Origin: a virus
Reading direction: 5' to 3' (one strand)
IMG/VR virus record: IMGVR_UViG_3300028590_000018
Span: 1 to 57,403 of that record
DNA: 57,403 nt
Within the stretch, counting starts at the first letter, position 1; the number at the start of each line of letters is the position of its first letter. The notes below the pieces were generated by a model. That model saw only the letters and a program-made list of their open reading frames with translations, was not told the DNA's origin and did no database searches. Shown here piece by piece: positions 6,754 through 13,979 of the stretch. The position numbers were made by a program, and so were the translations under genes.

Positions 6754-7061
6754 GCACTACCCAGCTGCGCCGCGCCCGCAAGTCGCATTGGTGTGGGAGT
6801 TGCGGCCGAAGCCCGATCCGTCCCGGCGACCACTACCTCATGCACACGGACTTTCCGGGTAGCGACGTCGGATGTGCCGATGCCGCTGGTCATCCGGTGC
6901 GTCTCGCTGAATGCCGTAGCTGCGCTGAGCGCTATGGGCGCGGCGCACTGTTCCCGACTTCCTCGGCCCCGGTGAGCTCGACTCCTGGGGTTGAGGACGC
7001 ACCCTCGGCGTCACGTGACGGGACGCCTGCCGCCGAGGGTGCCTACCACTTCCCGTCTTGA
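6750..7061 (+). CDS. Zinc-ribbon-like protein
   Basis: A 103-residue protein with CGSC near residue 15 and CRSC near residue 51, a spacing that fits one zinc site. The last 40 residues are Ser/Pro/Ala-rich and probably unstructured. Its stop codon lies inside a perfect inverted repeat (7051-7068), so the end of this gene and the hairpin that follows are linked. Confidence 0.6.
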   Translation: MSTTQLRRARKSHWCGSCGRSPIRPGDHYLMHTDFPGSDVGCADAAGHPVRLAECRSCAERYGRGALFPTSSAPVSSTPGVEDAPSASRDGTPAAEGAYHFPS

Positions 7062-7101
7062 GACGGGATATGGCCGCCGAGTGCCCAAACTCGACGGCCA
7101 T
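7051..7101 (+). promoter_or_regulatory. Two adjacent hairpins between early genes
   Basis: TCCCGTCT-TG-AGACGGGA (7051-7068) is a perfect inverted repeat. It is followed directly by a second hairpin (7070-7101) with arms ATGGCCG+CGAGT and ACTCG+CGGCCAT, broken by single unpaired bases. Neither has a T run, so a simple intrinsic terminator is doubtful. An attenuator or RNA processing signal is possible. This is one of the few places where the ATGA coupling of the early operon is interrupted. Confidence 0.5.
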
Positions 7102-7134
7102 CAATTTCCAAACAACGAGAGACGAGTTTACCTG

Positions 7135-7356
7135 ATGTCCATCCATTCGACCGCGTACAGGCGGTTCGTGCGTCAACTGCGGCATACCGCAACAGATTCC
7201 GTCGACCACCGGACGGGGGAGTTGCTCGCGTCCGCCGACAACGACACCGCTTTGGCGCTGTTGTACGTGATGTACGCGGAGGATCCGCCGACGATGCGGG
7301 CGTTCCAGATCGCTGCCGAGGGCCTGTCCCTGCTGAACGCGGAGGTGGCGCGATGA
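7135..7356 (+). CDS. Small early protein, paralogue of the 7850 gene
   Basis: A 73-residue protein of unknown function. The start is the ATG at 7135, 8 bases after GAGACGAG, downstream of the hairpin pair. The C-terminal half (MYAEDPPTMRAFQIAAEGLS) matches the product of 7850-8080 (MRDNAPNTRAFEIAWDVWA), so the two are paralogues. It overlaps the next gene by ATGA. Confidence 0.65.
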   Translation: MSIHSTAYRRFVRQLRHTATDSVDHRTGELLASADNDTALALLYVMYAEDPPTMRAFQIAAEGLSLLNAEVAR

Positions 7357-7853
7357 CCGAGCTCACCCCGATCAAGGGCAGCCCCCACCCCACGCTTGTA
7401 GCTGAAGATCTGCGCGCGTTGGCGTCTCTCGTCGAGAACGACGGTGACGGGTTCCTCGCGGCGTTGATCACACAGCTGTTCACGAGGAACGCTGTGTGGC
7501 CCGCCCATTCCATCGCTCACGGCGATCGTTATGGCCAGGGTCGTGCGGTCATGGCCGAAACCATCCGCCGCCTCAAGACCATCGCGACGGCCCCGGTCGG
7601 CAAGGACTTCAAGGAGGGAGGCGAAGGCTACCTCGATGTCACGGTGCCGTTGCAGGCGTTGCAGATCGTTTTGACCGACCTGCGTGCGCAGGTGTGCGAG
7701 CGGGTCGTCACCGGAACGCAGACCGTCACCGAGGAGGTCCCTGACCCCGACTACATCGCCGCCGCACCGAAGGTCACCGTGACCCGTGAGGTCGAGTCGG
7801 TCGAGTGGAACTGCGTCCCGATTCTTTCTCACGATGCGGCGGTGCAGTCGTGA
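7353..7853 (+). CDS. Early protein of unknown function
   Basis: A 166-residue protein, one of the larger ones in this part of the operon. It appears mostly helical in the first 110 residues (LVAEDLRALASLVENDGDGF, AVMAETIRRLKTIA, LQALQIVLTDLRAQVCERV) and beta-rich at the end. I see no catalytic motif. It lies between the two paralogues at 7135 and 7850 and overlaps both by 4 bases. Confidence 0.65.
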   Translation: MTELTPIKGSPHPTLVAEDLRALASLVENDGDGFLAALITQLFTRNAVWPAHSIAHGDRYGQGRAVMAETIRRLKTIATAPVGKDFKEGGEGYLDVTVPLQALQIVLTDLRAQVCERVVTGTQTVTEEVPDPDYIAAAPKVTVTREVESVEWNCVPILSHDAAVQS

Positions 7854-8080
7854 GCACCCTGAAGCGTCCCCCGTGGGTGGAGTACGTGGCCGCCCTGGTC
7901 GGCACCGAGGAAGGTTCGGTCGCTCACGAGATCGGTAAGCGGGTGTGGGAGTTGTCCACATCCGACGCGGTCTATGAGTTCGTGACCGAGGTCATGCGCG
8001 ACAACGCACCGAACACGCGGGCATTCGAGATCGCCTGGGATGTGTGGGCGCTGCTCAGCGGACGGGTGGTGGCGGCATGA
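7850..8080 (+). CDS. Small early protein, paralogue of the 7135 gene
   Basis: A 76-residue protein starting at a GTG that overlaps the previous stop (GTGA). The C-terminal half shares RAFEIA and the preceding PNT with the product of 7135-7356. Function unknown; gene duplication around the 7353 gene is the simplest reading. Confidence 0.65.
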   Translation: MSTLKRPPWVEYVAALVGTEEGSVAHEIGKRVWELSTSDAVYEFVTEVMRDNAPNTRAFEIAWDVWALLSGRVVAA

Positions 8081-8349
8081 GCTACGACCACGGCCCGCTC
8101 GATACTTACGAGATCATCTGGGCGACGGGGTATGTCGAGTACATCGCCGCGCACCAGGTGCTGCTGCCGCCGAATGACATGTTCTCCGCGTTCATCCCCG
8201 GGGCGACCGCGACGAAGAAGCGGGACGGCTGGACATTCCACGGCCAGATCGACGGCCGCTGGAAGCTGCTGTTGTTCGCGCCCGCTGAGGACATCAAGTC
8301 GGTTCGCAATGTCACCCACACCCGCGACTCGGCGGGCGGTGCGTCATGA
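8077..8349 (+). CDS. Small early protein
   Basis: A 90-residue protein of unknown function with ATGA overlaps at both ends. It looks like a compact alpha/beta domain with many aromatic residues (YEIIWATGYVEYIAAHQV, DGWTFHGQIDGRWKLLLFAP). No motif is recognised. Confidence 0.6.
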   Translation: MSYDHGPLDTYEIIWATGYVEYIAAHQVLLPPNDMFSAFIPGATATKKRDGWTFHGQIDGRWKLLLFAPAEDIKSVRNVTHTRDSAGGAS

Positions 8350-8537
8350 GCGCGCGCCTGCATCTGCCGCACCCACACATGCCTCACCTGCGTCTCACCG
8401 AGGCACTGCTGGCGGGGTTCGCCGAGGGCGTGGTGGCGAAGTTCCAACACCATCCCGCCCCGATCGTCCCGGACGGACACGACTGGGACGACTGGCATTA
8501 CGCACCCGAACAAGCCGACTGGGAGGCCGAGCGATGA
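8346..8537 (+). CDS. Small His-rich early protein
   Basis: A 63-residue protein with several His residues near the N-terminus (HLPHPHMPHL) and a Trp/Asp cluster in the second half (HDWDDWHY). The N-terminal cluster could bind metal, but no known family is apparent. ATGA coupled on both sides. Confidence 0.55.
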   Translation: MSARLHLPHPHMPHLRLTEALLAGFAEGVVAKFQHHPAPIVPDGHDWDDWHYAPEQADWEAER

Positions 8538-8788
8538 GCGCTGTCCTGGATTCGTACACCACCGCTAACCAGCTGGGCTGGAGGGTGTCTCGGCTGTCGC
8601 CAGATACCGACACCTTCCACCGCGGGGATGTCGTGATCATCGTCCGCTGGATCACCGACCATGAGGTCGGATCGGCGTACGCGCTGGCATTGAACGGCGA
8701 AGGCGTGGTTCGAGCGTTCCCGAACCAGGGCGATGACAACGGCGAAGCTGCGGTGCGTCGCTGGCTGGGCGAGGTGGTGCTCCGATGA
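8534..8788 (+). CDS. Small early protein
   Basis: An 84-residue protein starting at the ATG that overlaps the previous stop. It alternates polar and hydrophobic residues as in a beta sandwich (DTFHRGDVVIIVRWITDHEV, SAYALALNGEGVVRAF), with a helical end (GEAAVRRWLGEVV). Function unknown. Confidence 0.6.
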   Translation: MSAVLDSYTTANQLGWRVSRLSPDTDTFHRGDVVIIVRWITDHEVGSAYALALNGEGVVRAFPNQGDDNGEAAVRRWLGEVVLR

Positions 8789-9075
8789 CCGGATCGGCCT
8801 ATCGCACCACCGCGGTCCCGCACACCGACACCGCTGACTTCGATGGCGACTGCGCGATCTACGCAGTTTATCCGTCGGCCATCTACGCCCACGGTGTCAC
8901 CAATTACGTGATGGTGCAGGCGTCTCCGCTGGCGAACGACTCAGGTGTCTACCCGTGTGACTCCACTGGGCTGTTGCTGAGTTGGGAGCTGCTCGGCTGC
9001 ATGGTCGGCACCGACCACAGCCGGGTCCTGCGGGTGGCTGGGTGGGAGCTGGAGGAGGTCCGCCATGTCGCGTGA
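8785..9075 (+). CDS. Small early protein
   Basis: A 96-residue protein of unknown function, Tyr and Asp-rich at the N-terminus (ADFDGDCAIYAVYPSAIYAH) and ending in WELEEVRHVA. It overlaps the next gene by 11 bases instead of the usual 4. Confidence 0.6.
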   Translation: MTGSAYRTTAVPHTDTADFDGDCAIYAVYPSAIYAHGVTNYVMVQASPLANDSGVYPCDSTGLLLSWELLGCMVGTDHSRVLRVAGWELEEVRHVA

Positions 9076-9331
9076 GCTGACCGAGGAACAGCGCTGGAAG
9101 GTCGCCAACCAACTCAATGAACTCCCAACCGTCTGCTGGGCGGATCTCGTGGACTGGGCGCTGAAGGGCGCTGTCGAGATCGAGGACGAAGACAACCTCG
9201 GCGAGAGCATCACGTCTCCGGTGCCGGTCATGTCCGGCGGGGTGTGGTGCGCGCTGAACGCCCAGTACGAGGGCGGCTACTGCTACTGCGGTCAGCGCCG
9301 GACCGGGAGGGAGATCACCGATGGCCGCTGA
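9065..9331 (+). CDS. Small early protein
   Basis: An 88-residue acidic protein. A helical N-terminus (LTEEQRWKVANQLNELP) is followed by a Cys-containing end (CALNAQYEGGYCYCGQ). Function unknown. It overlaps the 49-residue gene that follows by 11 bases. Confidence 0.6.
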   Translation: MSRELTEEQRWKVANQLNELPTVCWADLVDWALKGAVEIEDEDNLGESITSPVPVMSGGVWCALNAQYEGGYCYCGQRRTGREITDGR

Positions 9332-9470
9332 ACCGTTCTGGCGCAAGTACATCGAGGCCGCCGACAGGATCGACCGCCGCGATGAGGAGCAATTCCACCT
9401 GTCCGAGTTGACGTTCGCCACCGAGGCGGCGTCTTGGATGAACGGGGAGGCCGTAGATGGCTGTCTGTGA
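9321..9470 (+). CDS. 49-residue early protein
   Basis: A short frame from ATG 9321 to TGA 9470. It begins in the end of the previous gene (after GGAGGGAGATCACCG, a fair RBS) and overlaps the next gene by 14 bases. The product is helical and charged (RKYIEAADRIDRRDEEQFHL). It fills what would otherwise be a gap in a tightly packed operon, which supports it. Confidence 0.6.
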   Translation: MAAEPFWRKYIEAADRIDRRDEEQFHLSELTFATEAASWMNGEAVDGCL

Positions 9471-9750
9471 TCTGTCCGAGCAAGTCCAGATAGAGGCGTA
9501 CGCGCTGCAACTGGGTTGGGTGCTGCGCCGTATCCGGCAGACCTCCAGGTTCACCGTCGACGGCCAGACGATCGGCGTGTGGTGGGACGACGAGGGTGTC
9601 GCTACTCGCGCCGTGATCACTGACGCTGAGGATCGTGTGACCGCTCGCCGGGAGTCTTATGCGTGGCAGACCGCGACGGTGGGGGAGTGGGTGCGGATGA
9701 TGCTGTCCGCCATCGTGACTGCTCGCCCGGCGGGGGAGGTGCCGGCGTGA
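9457..9750 (+). CDS. Small early protein
   Basis: A 97-residue protein with a mixed alpha/beta pattern (YALQLGWVLRRIRQTSRF, TIGVWWDDEGVATRAVI, VGEWVRMMLSAIV). The first part, a helix followed by strands, recalls the product of 8534 (QLGWRVSRL), so distant relation is possible. Function unknown. Confidence 0.6.
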   Translation: MAVCDLSEQVQIEAYALQLGWVLRRIRQTSRFTVDGQTIGVWWDDEGVATRAVITDAEDRVTARRESYAWQTATVGEWVRMMLSAIVTARPAGEVPA

Positions 9751-9950
9751 CGCAACCTGATGATCTGGTCGAACGCGCCCGAAAGCACCTGGCGGAAGAC
9801 GAAACCCACCTCGCTGCCCTGCGCGCTGCCGCGCGAATGGCTACACGGCTGCATGGCGACGCCAACCCGGAACTGAGTGGCATCGGCAGCGAGTTGTGGG
9901 CGATCGTCGCTCCAGCGATCGCGGACCCGCAAGGCGAGGTGTGGCTGTGA
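9747..9950 (+). CDS. Small helical early protein
   Basis: A 67-residue protein starting at a GTG that overlaps the previous stop. It is almost wholly helical (DLVERARKHLAEDETHLAAL, RAAARMATRL). Function unknown. Confidence 0.6.
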   Translation: MTQPDDLVERARKHLAEDETHLAALRAAARMATRLHGDANPELSGIGSELWAIVAPAIADPQGEVWL

Positions 9951-10174
9951 TCCTGTTCGCCTGCAACGCGATCTGGTGGGCCGTCTTCGGTGTCGGCCTC
10001 TATCTCGTCGCTGCTGTTCTGTGGCATGTGAGCGCGCCCGTGCGCGCCCTCATTGCCGCCTGCGTCGAGCACGGCGACCGGGAAGACGACGAGGCCTGCC
10101 CGGACTGCCCTGACCCGACTGCTGGTTGGGACCGCGGCCACGACGAGTACGTGGACAGGGCGGTGGGTCTGTGA
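9947..10174 (+). CDS. Small single-pass membrane protein
   Basis: A 75-residue protein with one hydrophobic segment at residues 1-24 (ILFACNAIWWAVFGVGLYLV). A short CPDC motif follows in the polar tail (DDEACPDCPDPTAGW). GTG 9947 overlaps the previous stop; GTG 9941 is an alternative. Function unknown. Confidence 0.6.
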   Translation: MILFACNAIWWAVFGVGLYLVAAVLWHVSAPVRALIAACVEHGDREDDEACPDCPDPTAGWDRGHDEYVDRAVGL

Positions 10175-10332
10175 CCAAGAAACGCACCCCCTACCTGGAT
10201 GACGAGGAGCGCGCAGCTCTGACGAGAGCTCTGATCGGGATGGGATTCGATACCGCCACAGCCGCGCACCTGGTGATCGTCGCAGGTCGTATCCCGGCAG
10301 TGCCTGCGCCTGGAAGTAGGGGGCTCAGGTGA
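10171..10332 (+). CDS. 53-residue early protein
   Basis: Starts at a GTG overlapping the previous stop and ends overlapping the next GTG. The pattern (YLDDEERAALTRALIGMGFD, ATAAHLVIVAGR) suggests two helices. Function unknown. Confidence 0.55.
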   Translation: MTKKRTPYLDDEERAALTRALIGMGFDTATAAHLVIVAGRIPAVPAPGSRGLR

Positions 10333-10580
10333 CCCGATACACCGATCACGACCAGATCGCTATCGCCGCACTGGATATCGCCGAGCAGGTACGCGAAAGG
10401 GGGCCGCTCGAGCTGTACCGATCGCTGACTGCGCAGTGCGCCCGGGACCCGGAACGCATGGCTCAGATCATCATGTGCCTGGCTGTGTGGCTGGACCCGG
10501 CAACGTCCACGCTGCAGCTCGGCCGTCGCGCTGAAGCTGCCACGGCGTCCCGCGTCAAACGGGTCGGTGCGGCGTCATGA
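10329..10580 (+). CDS. Small helical early protein
   Basis: An 83-residue, mostly helical protein (DQIAIAALDIAEQVRERG, ERMAQIIMCLAVWLDPATS). GTG start coupled to the previous stop. Function unknown. Confidence 0.6.
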   Translation: MTRYTDHDQIAIAALDIAEQVRERGPLELYRSLTAQCARDPERMAQIIMCLAVWLDPATSTLQLGRRAEAATASRVKRVGAAS

Positions 10581-10762
10581 GCATTCGCACCTGGACCAAT
10601 GGCTTGTCTCGTCTGGACATCGAGCGTGAGCGGGACGGCTCACTGCGTTTCGGTGTGCACGGTCTCAACGCCAAGGGCGATGTCGTCGACTTCGGGTACG
10701 CCGCGAAGTTCGGTGGCGCGGATCTGGATGAGATCGCCGAGTTCATCAGGGAGGGCAAATGA
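10577..10762 (+). CDS. 61-residue early protein
   Basis: A small protein with a beta-rich first half (SRLDIERERDGSLRFGVHGL) and a helix at the end (LDEIAEFIREG). Coupled by ATGA on both sides. Function unknown. Confidence 0.6.
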   Translation: MSIRTWTNGLSRLDIERERDGSLRFGVHGLNAKGDVVDFGYAAKFGGADLDEIAEFIREGK

Positions 10763-10848
10763 TTCCGGCTGTGCACGACTGCCCGTTCTGCCACACCGCG
10801 GGATGTTCCCACTGCGGCGGCGGGGAGGTAGACGACCGTGAACTCTGA
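10759..10848 (+). CDS. 29-residue zinc-knuckle miniprotein
   Basis: A very short frame from ATG 10759 to TGA 10848, coupled at the start by ATGA and overlapping the exonuclease start by 11 bases. It has CPFC and CSHC separated by four residues (HTAG), the spacing of a small treble-clef or zinc knuckle. Translation would couple it to the downstream nuclease gene. Confidence 0.55.
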   Translation: MIPAVHDCPFCHTAGCSHCGGGEVDDREL

Positions 10849-11677
10849 CCAAGCACCCACCACACGCGGCGTCTATGACTGCATCTCCGACGCGGTCTAT
10901 CACGGCGACCGCAACAGCCTGTCGTCCTCCGGCGCCCGGAAGTTGTTGCCGCCGTCGTGCCCGGCGGTGTTCAAGCACGAACGCGACAACCCGCCGGACT
11001 CCAACGAGGATTACGACCTCGGCCACGCCGTGCACGCTCTGGTCCTCGGCACCGGCCTGGAAATCGTCGAGGTGAAAGCAACCTCGTGGCGCACCAACGA
11101 CGCGAAGAAGCAGCGCGCTGACGCCTACAAGGCAGGCAAAGTGCCGCTGCTCACCGCGGGCGTGAAAAAGGCGCACGCGATGGCTGAGGCCGTGCCCCGA
11201 AATGCGCAAGCGCGAGAGCTGCTTTCGGAGGGCCGCCCGGAGGTGTCCATGTATTGGACCGACCCGGCGACGTGGACGCGGTTACGGGCCCGGCCGGACT
11301 GGGTGATCGAGTCCGGCGAGCTGATGCTGGTCGATTTGAAGACGACCAAAACCGCTGACCCGCAGCTTTTCCGGTCGTCCGCATCTTCGATCGGTTATCA
11401 CCAGCAAGCCGCCTGGTATATCGACGGCGCCCGCGACTTGCTGGATCAGGAGCCGCGGTTCGTCTTCATCGCCTTGGAGAAGGAAGAACCGTACTTGGTG
11501 TCGGTGCACGAGTTCACCCGCGAGGACATCGAGATCGGCCGCCGACTGAACCGCCTCGCCATCGAGATCTACACCGCCTGCGCCGCCGAGAACTACTGGC
11601 CTGGATATGGCGACTACATCCACCAAATGCGCCTCACCTCGAAGGCGCGCTACTTCGCTGAGGAGCTGCTCCGGTGA
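10838..11677 (+). CDS. PD-(D/E)XK exonuclease, RecE/RecB-like recombination nuclease
   Basis: A 279-residue nuclease-like protein. The N-terminal part has YHGDRNSLSSSGARKLLPPS and GHAVHALVLG, as in phage PD-(D/E)XK exonucleases. The catalytic core is RPDWVIESGELMLVDLKTTK, with D in RPDWV and the D-x-K of VDLKT, followed by YHQQAAWYIDG, where the conserved Gln and Tyr lie. It probably degrades one strand of double-stranded ends to load the annealing protein encoded next (11674). The GTG at 10838 gives the full N-terminal domain. Confidence 0.85.
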   Translation: MNSDQAPTTRGVYDCISDAVYHGDRNSLSSSGARKLLPPSCPAVFKHERDNPPDSNEDYDLGHAVHALVLGTGLEIVEVKATSWRTNDAKKQRADAYKAGKVPLLTAGVKKAHAMAEAVPRNAQARELLSEGRPEVSMYWTDPATWTRLRARPDWVIESGELMLVDLKTTKTADPQLFRSSASSIGYHQQAAWYIDGARDLLDQEPRFVFIALEKEEPYLVSVHEFTREDIEIGRRLNRLAIEIYTACAAENYWPGYGDYIHQMRLTSKARYFAEELLR

Positions 11678-12222
11678 GCATCGACATGAACTACGTCGAC
11701 GTCGCAGAACGTATCGTCGATGTCCGCGGTGACGCTGAGCGCGTGTACCCGAAGGGGTCGTTCCAGCCGTGGGACAAAGAGCACCCGTACCGGATCGAAA
11801 CCATCGGCGAGCAAACCTATGTCGTGGTGGTCGCCGCCTTCTATCGCACGCCCGATGATCCGTGCCCGGGGGTTGGCAGCGCGTGGGAGATCGTCCCCGG
11901 CCAGACCGCTTTCACGAAGTTCAGTGAGCTGCAGAACGCTGAAACCAGCGCGTGGGGAAGGGCACTCGTCGCAGCGCTCGCCGCGGACACCAAGCGGGGG
12001 ATCGCATCCAAGCAGGAGATGCAGGGGCGCGAAGAGCCCGTCGATCCAGTGGTGGCCGCGCGGATCGAGCTGTCGAAGCTGCTGAAGAAGATCGGCATCC
12101 AGCCTGACGAAGCGGCTGAACGGTTCGCTGCTGACGGCCACGGAGCCATTGGGCAGTCCACCGATGTTGCTGCGATCAAGGCACTCACCGCTCACTACCG
12201 CGAGATGGCGGGTGAGTCATGA
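11674..12222 (+). CDS. Single-strand annealing protein, Erf/RecT-like
   Basis: A 182-residue protein. The central ELQNAETSAWGRALVAALAA is the signature seen in Erf-type annealing proteins (ETSAIGRAL pattern), and a beta-rich N-terminal half precedes it (YRIETIGEQTYVVVVAAFYR). It directly follows the PD-(D/E)XK exonuclease, so the two form a recombination pair like Exo-Bet or RecE-RecT. The C-terminal 50 residues are a helical tail. The exact family (Erf or another annealing family) cannot be settled by eye. Confidence 0.75.
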   Translation: MSIDMNYVDVAERIVDVRGDAERVYPKGSFQPWDKEHPYRIETIGEQTYVVVVAAFYRTPDDPCPGVGSAWEIVPGQTAFTKFSELQNAETSAWGRALVAALAADTKRGIASKQEMQGREEPVDPVVAARIELSKLLKKIGIQPDEAAERFAADGHGAIGQSTDVAAIKALTAHYREMAGES

Positions 12223-12584
12223 GCCCAGTGCCGCAGAACTCGAACGACGTCGTCAAACAGTTGGGGGCGTTGTCTCGGCAGCTCGACGAAACCACCCAGC
12301 AGTTGAACGAAGCCGACGTCGCCGCGGTGAATGCCCGCGAGACAGCGAAACTCGCGGAGGCGAAGGCGTTCCTGGCGGCCGAGGGCTCCATGGACATGCG
12401 CAAGAACCAGGCGATCGTCGAGACGCACGAGGTGCGTCTGGCCGCCGAGGTGGCTGAGGCACTTGTCCGTGGACTGATGCGCACCATCCGAACCCTTCAG
12501 TCCCGCATCGACGTTGGCCGTACGTACGGCGCCACCTTGCGGTCGGAGATCGCCCTGTCCGGGAGCGGGGTGCATGGCTCGTGA
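12219..12584 (+). CDS. Coiled-coil protein of the recombination cluster
   Basis: A 121-residue, almost entirely helical protein (VKQLGALSRQLDETTQQLNE, ARETAKLAEAKAFLAAEG, VAEALVRGLMRTIRTLQSRI). Helices of this length and heptad pattern suggest a coiled coil. It is coupled to the annealing protein by ATGA and probably works with it; the role is not known. Confidence 0.65.
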   Translation: MSPVPQNSNDVVKQLGALSRQLDETTQQLNEADVAAVNARETAKLAEAKAFLAAEGSMDMRKNQAIVETHEVRLAAEVAEALVRGLMRTIRTLQSRIDVGRTYGATLRSEIALSGSGVHGS

Positions 12585-13015
12585 GTATCTCTCCCCGTGT
12601 CCGGGATGTCGTCCGCCAGGAGTGGGCGAAGAGGCAACCGCGGCGGCCGAAACCGGCGACCGAGTTCGTGAAGGCCGTGAAGGAGATCCTGCTGGCGCGC
12701 TCGGGTGGGCTGTGCGAGCTGGATTCCTGCGGCCCAATCGAGGTGTATCACCATCGGGCGCCTCGTGGCCGCGGCGGTAGCTCGCTGGCCTGGATCGGCA
12801 AGGCAGCGAACGGGTTAGCGCTCAGCAACCGCTGTCACGATGTTGCCGAGGGCAGGCTCCCGGACTCGTCTCGCGTCACCTCCTACGCCAACGGTTGGTT
12901 GGTGCGCCGCAACGGCGACAAGCAGTCCGCTGATGTCCCTGTCTTGTACCGCGGTCGGTGGGTGCTGCTCGGTGATGACGGCAGCGTGCGACCGGTCGGG
13001 GGTGACGCGGCATGA
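12581..13015 (+). CDS. HNH-fold nuclease-like protein
   Basis: A 144-residue protein. The core reads CELDSCGPIEVYHHRAPRGR, then ANGLALSNRCHDVAEG: a Cys pair, the H-H of the HNH first half, an Asn, and a C-H at the end. This is the pattern of small HNH proteins found beside phage recombination genes. The C-terminal half (YANGWLVRRNG, VLYRGRWVLLGDDG) is beta-rich. It may resolve or nick recombination intermediates; this is inferred from its neighbours. Confidence 0.7.
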   Translation: MSISPRVRDVVRQEWAKRQPRRPKPATEFVKAVKEILLARSGGLCELDSCGPIEVYHHRAPRGRGGSSLAWIGKAANGLALSNRCHDVAEGRLPDSSRVTSYANGWLVRRNGDKQSADVPVLYRGRWVLLGDDGSVRPVGGDAA

Positions 13016-13671
13016 GGCCTCGACTGCTCGATCTGTATTGCTGCGCTGGTGGCGCCGGTGAGGGTTACGCCCGGGCGGGATTCGAGGTCGTGGGTGTGGA
13101 CATCGAAGCCCACCCGAACAACCCGCACGAGTTCCATCAGGGCGACGCGATCGAGTTCCTGATGGCGCACTGGCGAGAGTTCGACGCGGTCCACGCCTCA
13201 CCGCCTTGTCAGGCGTACACGCCGCTCGGCGCCCTGCATCCGCACAAGACGTACCCGGATTTGATCGAGGCGACTCGCGCCGCTCTCGACGACATCGGTT
13301 TGCCGTACGTGATCGAGAACGTCATGTCCGCGCCGTTGGACAAGAAGAGGTCGATCACCCTGTGTGGCGGCATGTTCGGGCTCAGGACCTACCGTCACCG
13401 CCGGTTCGAGTCCCGCCTTCCCCTCATCGCACCCGCTCACCCGAAGCACGTGATCCGCACGGCCACCAAGCAGCGCAAGACGTTGTGGGCGCAGGGCTGG
13501 CATGTGTCCATCACCGGCGACGTCGGCACCTATGTGGGCCCGGAAGCGATGGGCATCGACTGGATGACCGGTGACGAACTGTGCCAGGCGATCCCGCCGT
13601 CATACACCGATTGGATCGGTCGCCAGCTACTCGCGGCGGTCAACGCCGAAACGGAAGGAGTCGCGTCGTGA
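13012..13671 (+). CDS. C5 cytosine DNA methyltransferase
   Basis: A 219-residue DNA cytosine C5 methyltransferase. Motif I is LLDLYCCAGGAGEGYARAGF, motif IV has the catalytic C66 in SPPCQAYT, motif VI is VIENV (E102) and motif VIII is RHRRFES. The length is short for the family, with a minimal target-recognition part, as usual in phages. It may protect phage DNA from host restriction. No partner restriction enzyme is visible; the HNH gene before it is more likely a recombination protein. Confidence 0.88.
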   Translation: MRPRLLDLYCCAGGAGEGYARAGFEVVGVDIEAHPNNPHEFHQGDAIEFLMAHWREFDAVHASPPCQAYTPLGALHPHKTYPDLIEATRAALDDIGLPYVIENVMSAPLDKKRSITLCGGMFGLRTYRHRRFESRLPLIAPAHPKHVIRTATKQRKTLWAQGWHVSITGDVGTYVGPEAMGIDWMTGDELCQAIPPSYTDWIGRQLLAAVNAETEGVAS

Positions 13672-13979
13672 AGAACGAACCCTTGTGGCAGAACGTCACA
13701 TCCGTCAATTCCGCCCCGCTGTCGCAGCTCTACAGCGCTCCCGCCTACCGGGCCAGCGCAGCGGAGTCCGCCAGCTATGCGCAATCGAAATCGCAACTGC
13801 CGTGTGATGAATGCTGCGCGGTGCAGCACGAGACCCGCGGCGAGTTCGGTCCACGCATGCAGACCAAGGTGCGGCGCACGTTCAAGGGCGGTCCGAACCT
13901 CCGACTGTGCCGTCGGCACGCCAACGCTTGGCGTGAGCGCGACGAGCAGGACCTCAAGAAGCGCGGCGCCCCCTCATGA
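13668..13979 (+). CDS. Small Cys-containing early protein
   Basis: A 103-residue protein starting at a GTG coupled to the methyltransferase. The second half has CDECC and, 36 residues later, CRRHA, which could form one zinc site. The first 40 residues are Ser/Ala/Tyr-rich. Function unknown. Confidence 0.6.
   Translation: MKNEPLWQNVTSVNSAPLSQLYSAPAYRASAAESASYAQSKSQLPCDECCAVQHETRGEFGPRMQTKVRRTFKGGPNLRLCRRHANAWRERDEQDLKKRGAPS

Noticed and set aside
7051-7101. Intrinsic terminator in the early operon
   Set aside because: Hairpins are strong but no T run follows on either strand. Recorded as a regulatory element instead.
13012-13671. Complete restriction-modification system
   Set aside because: Only the methyltransferase is supported. 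The adjacent HNH protein lacks a separate specificity part and fits the recombination cluster.
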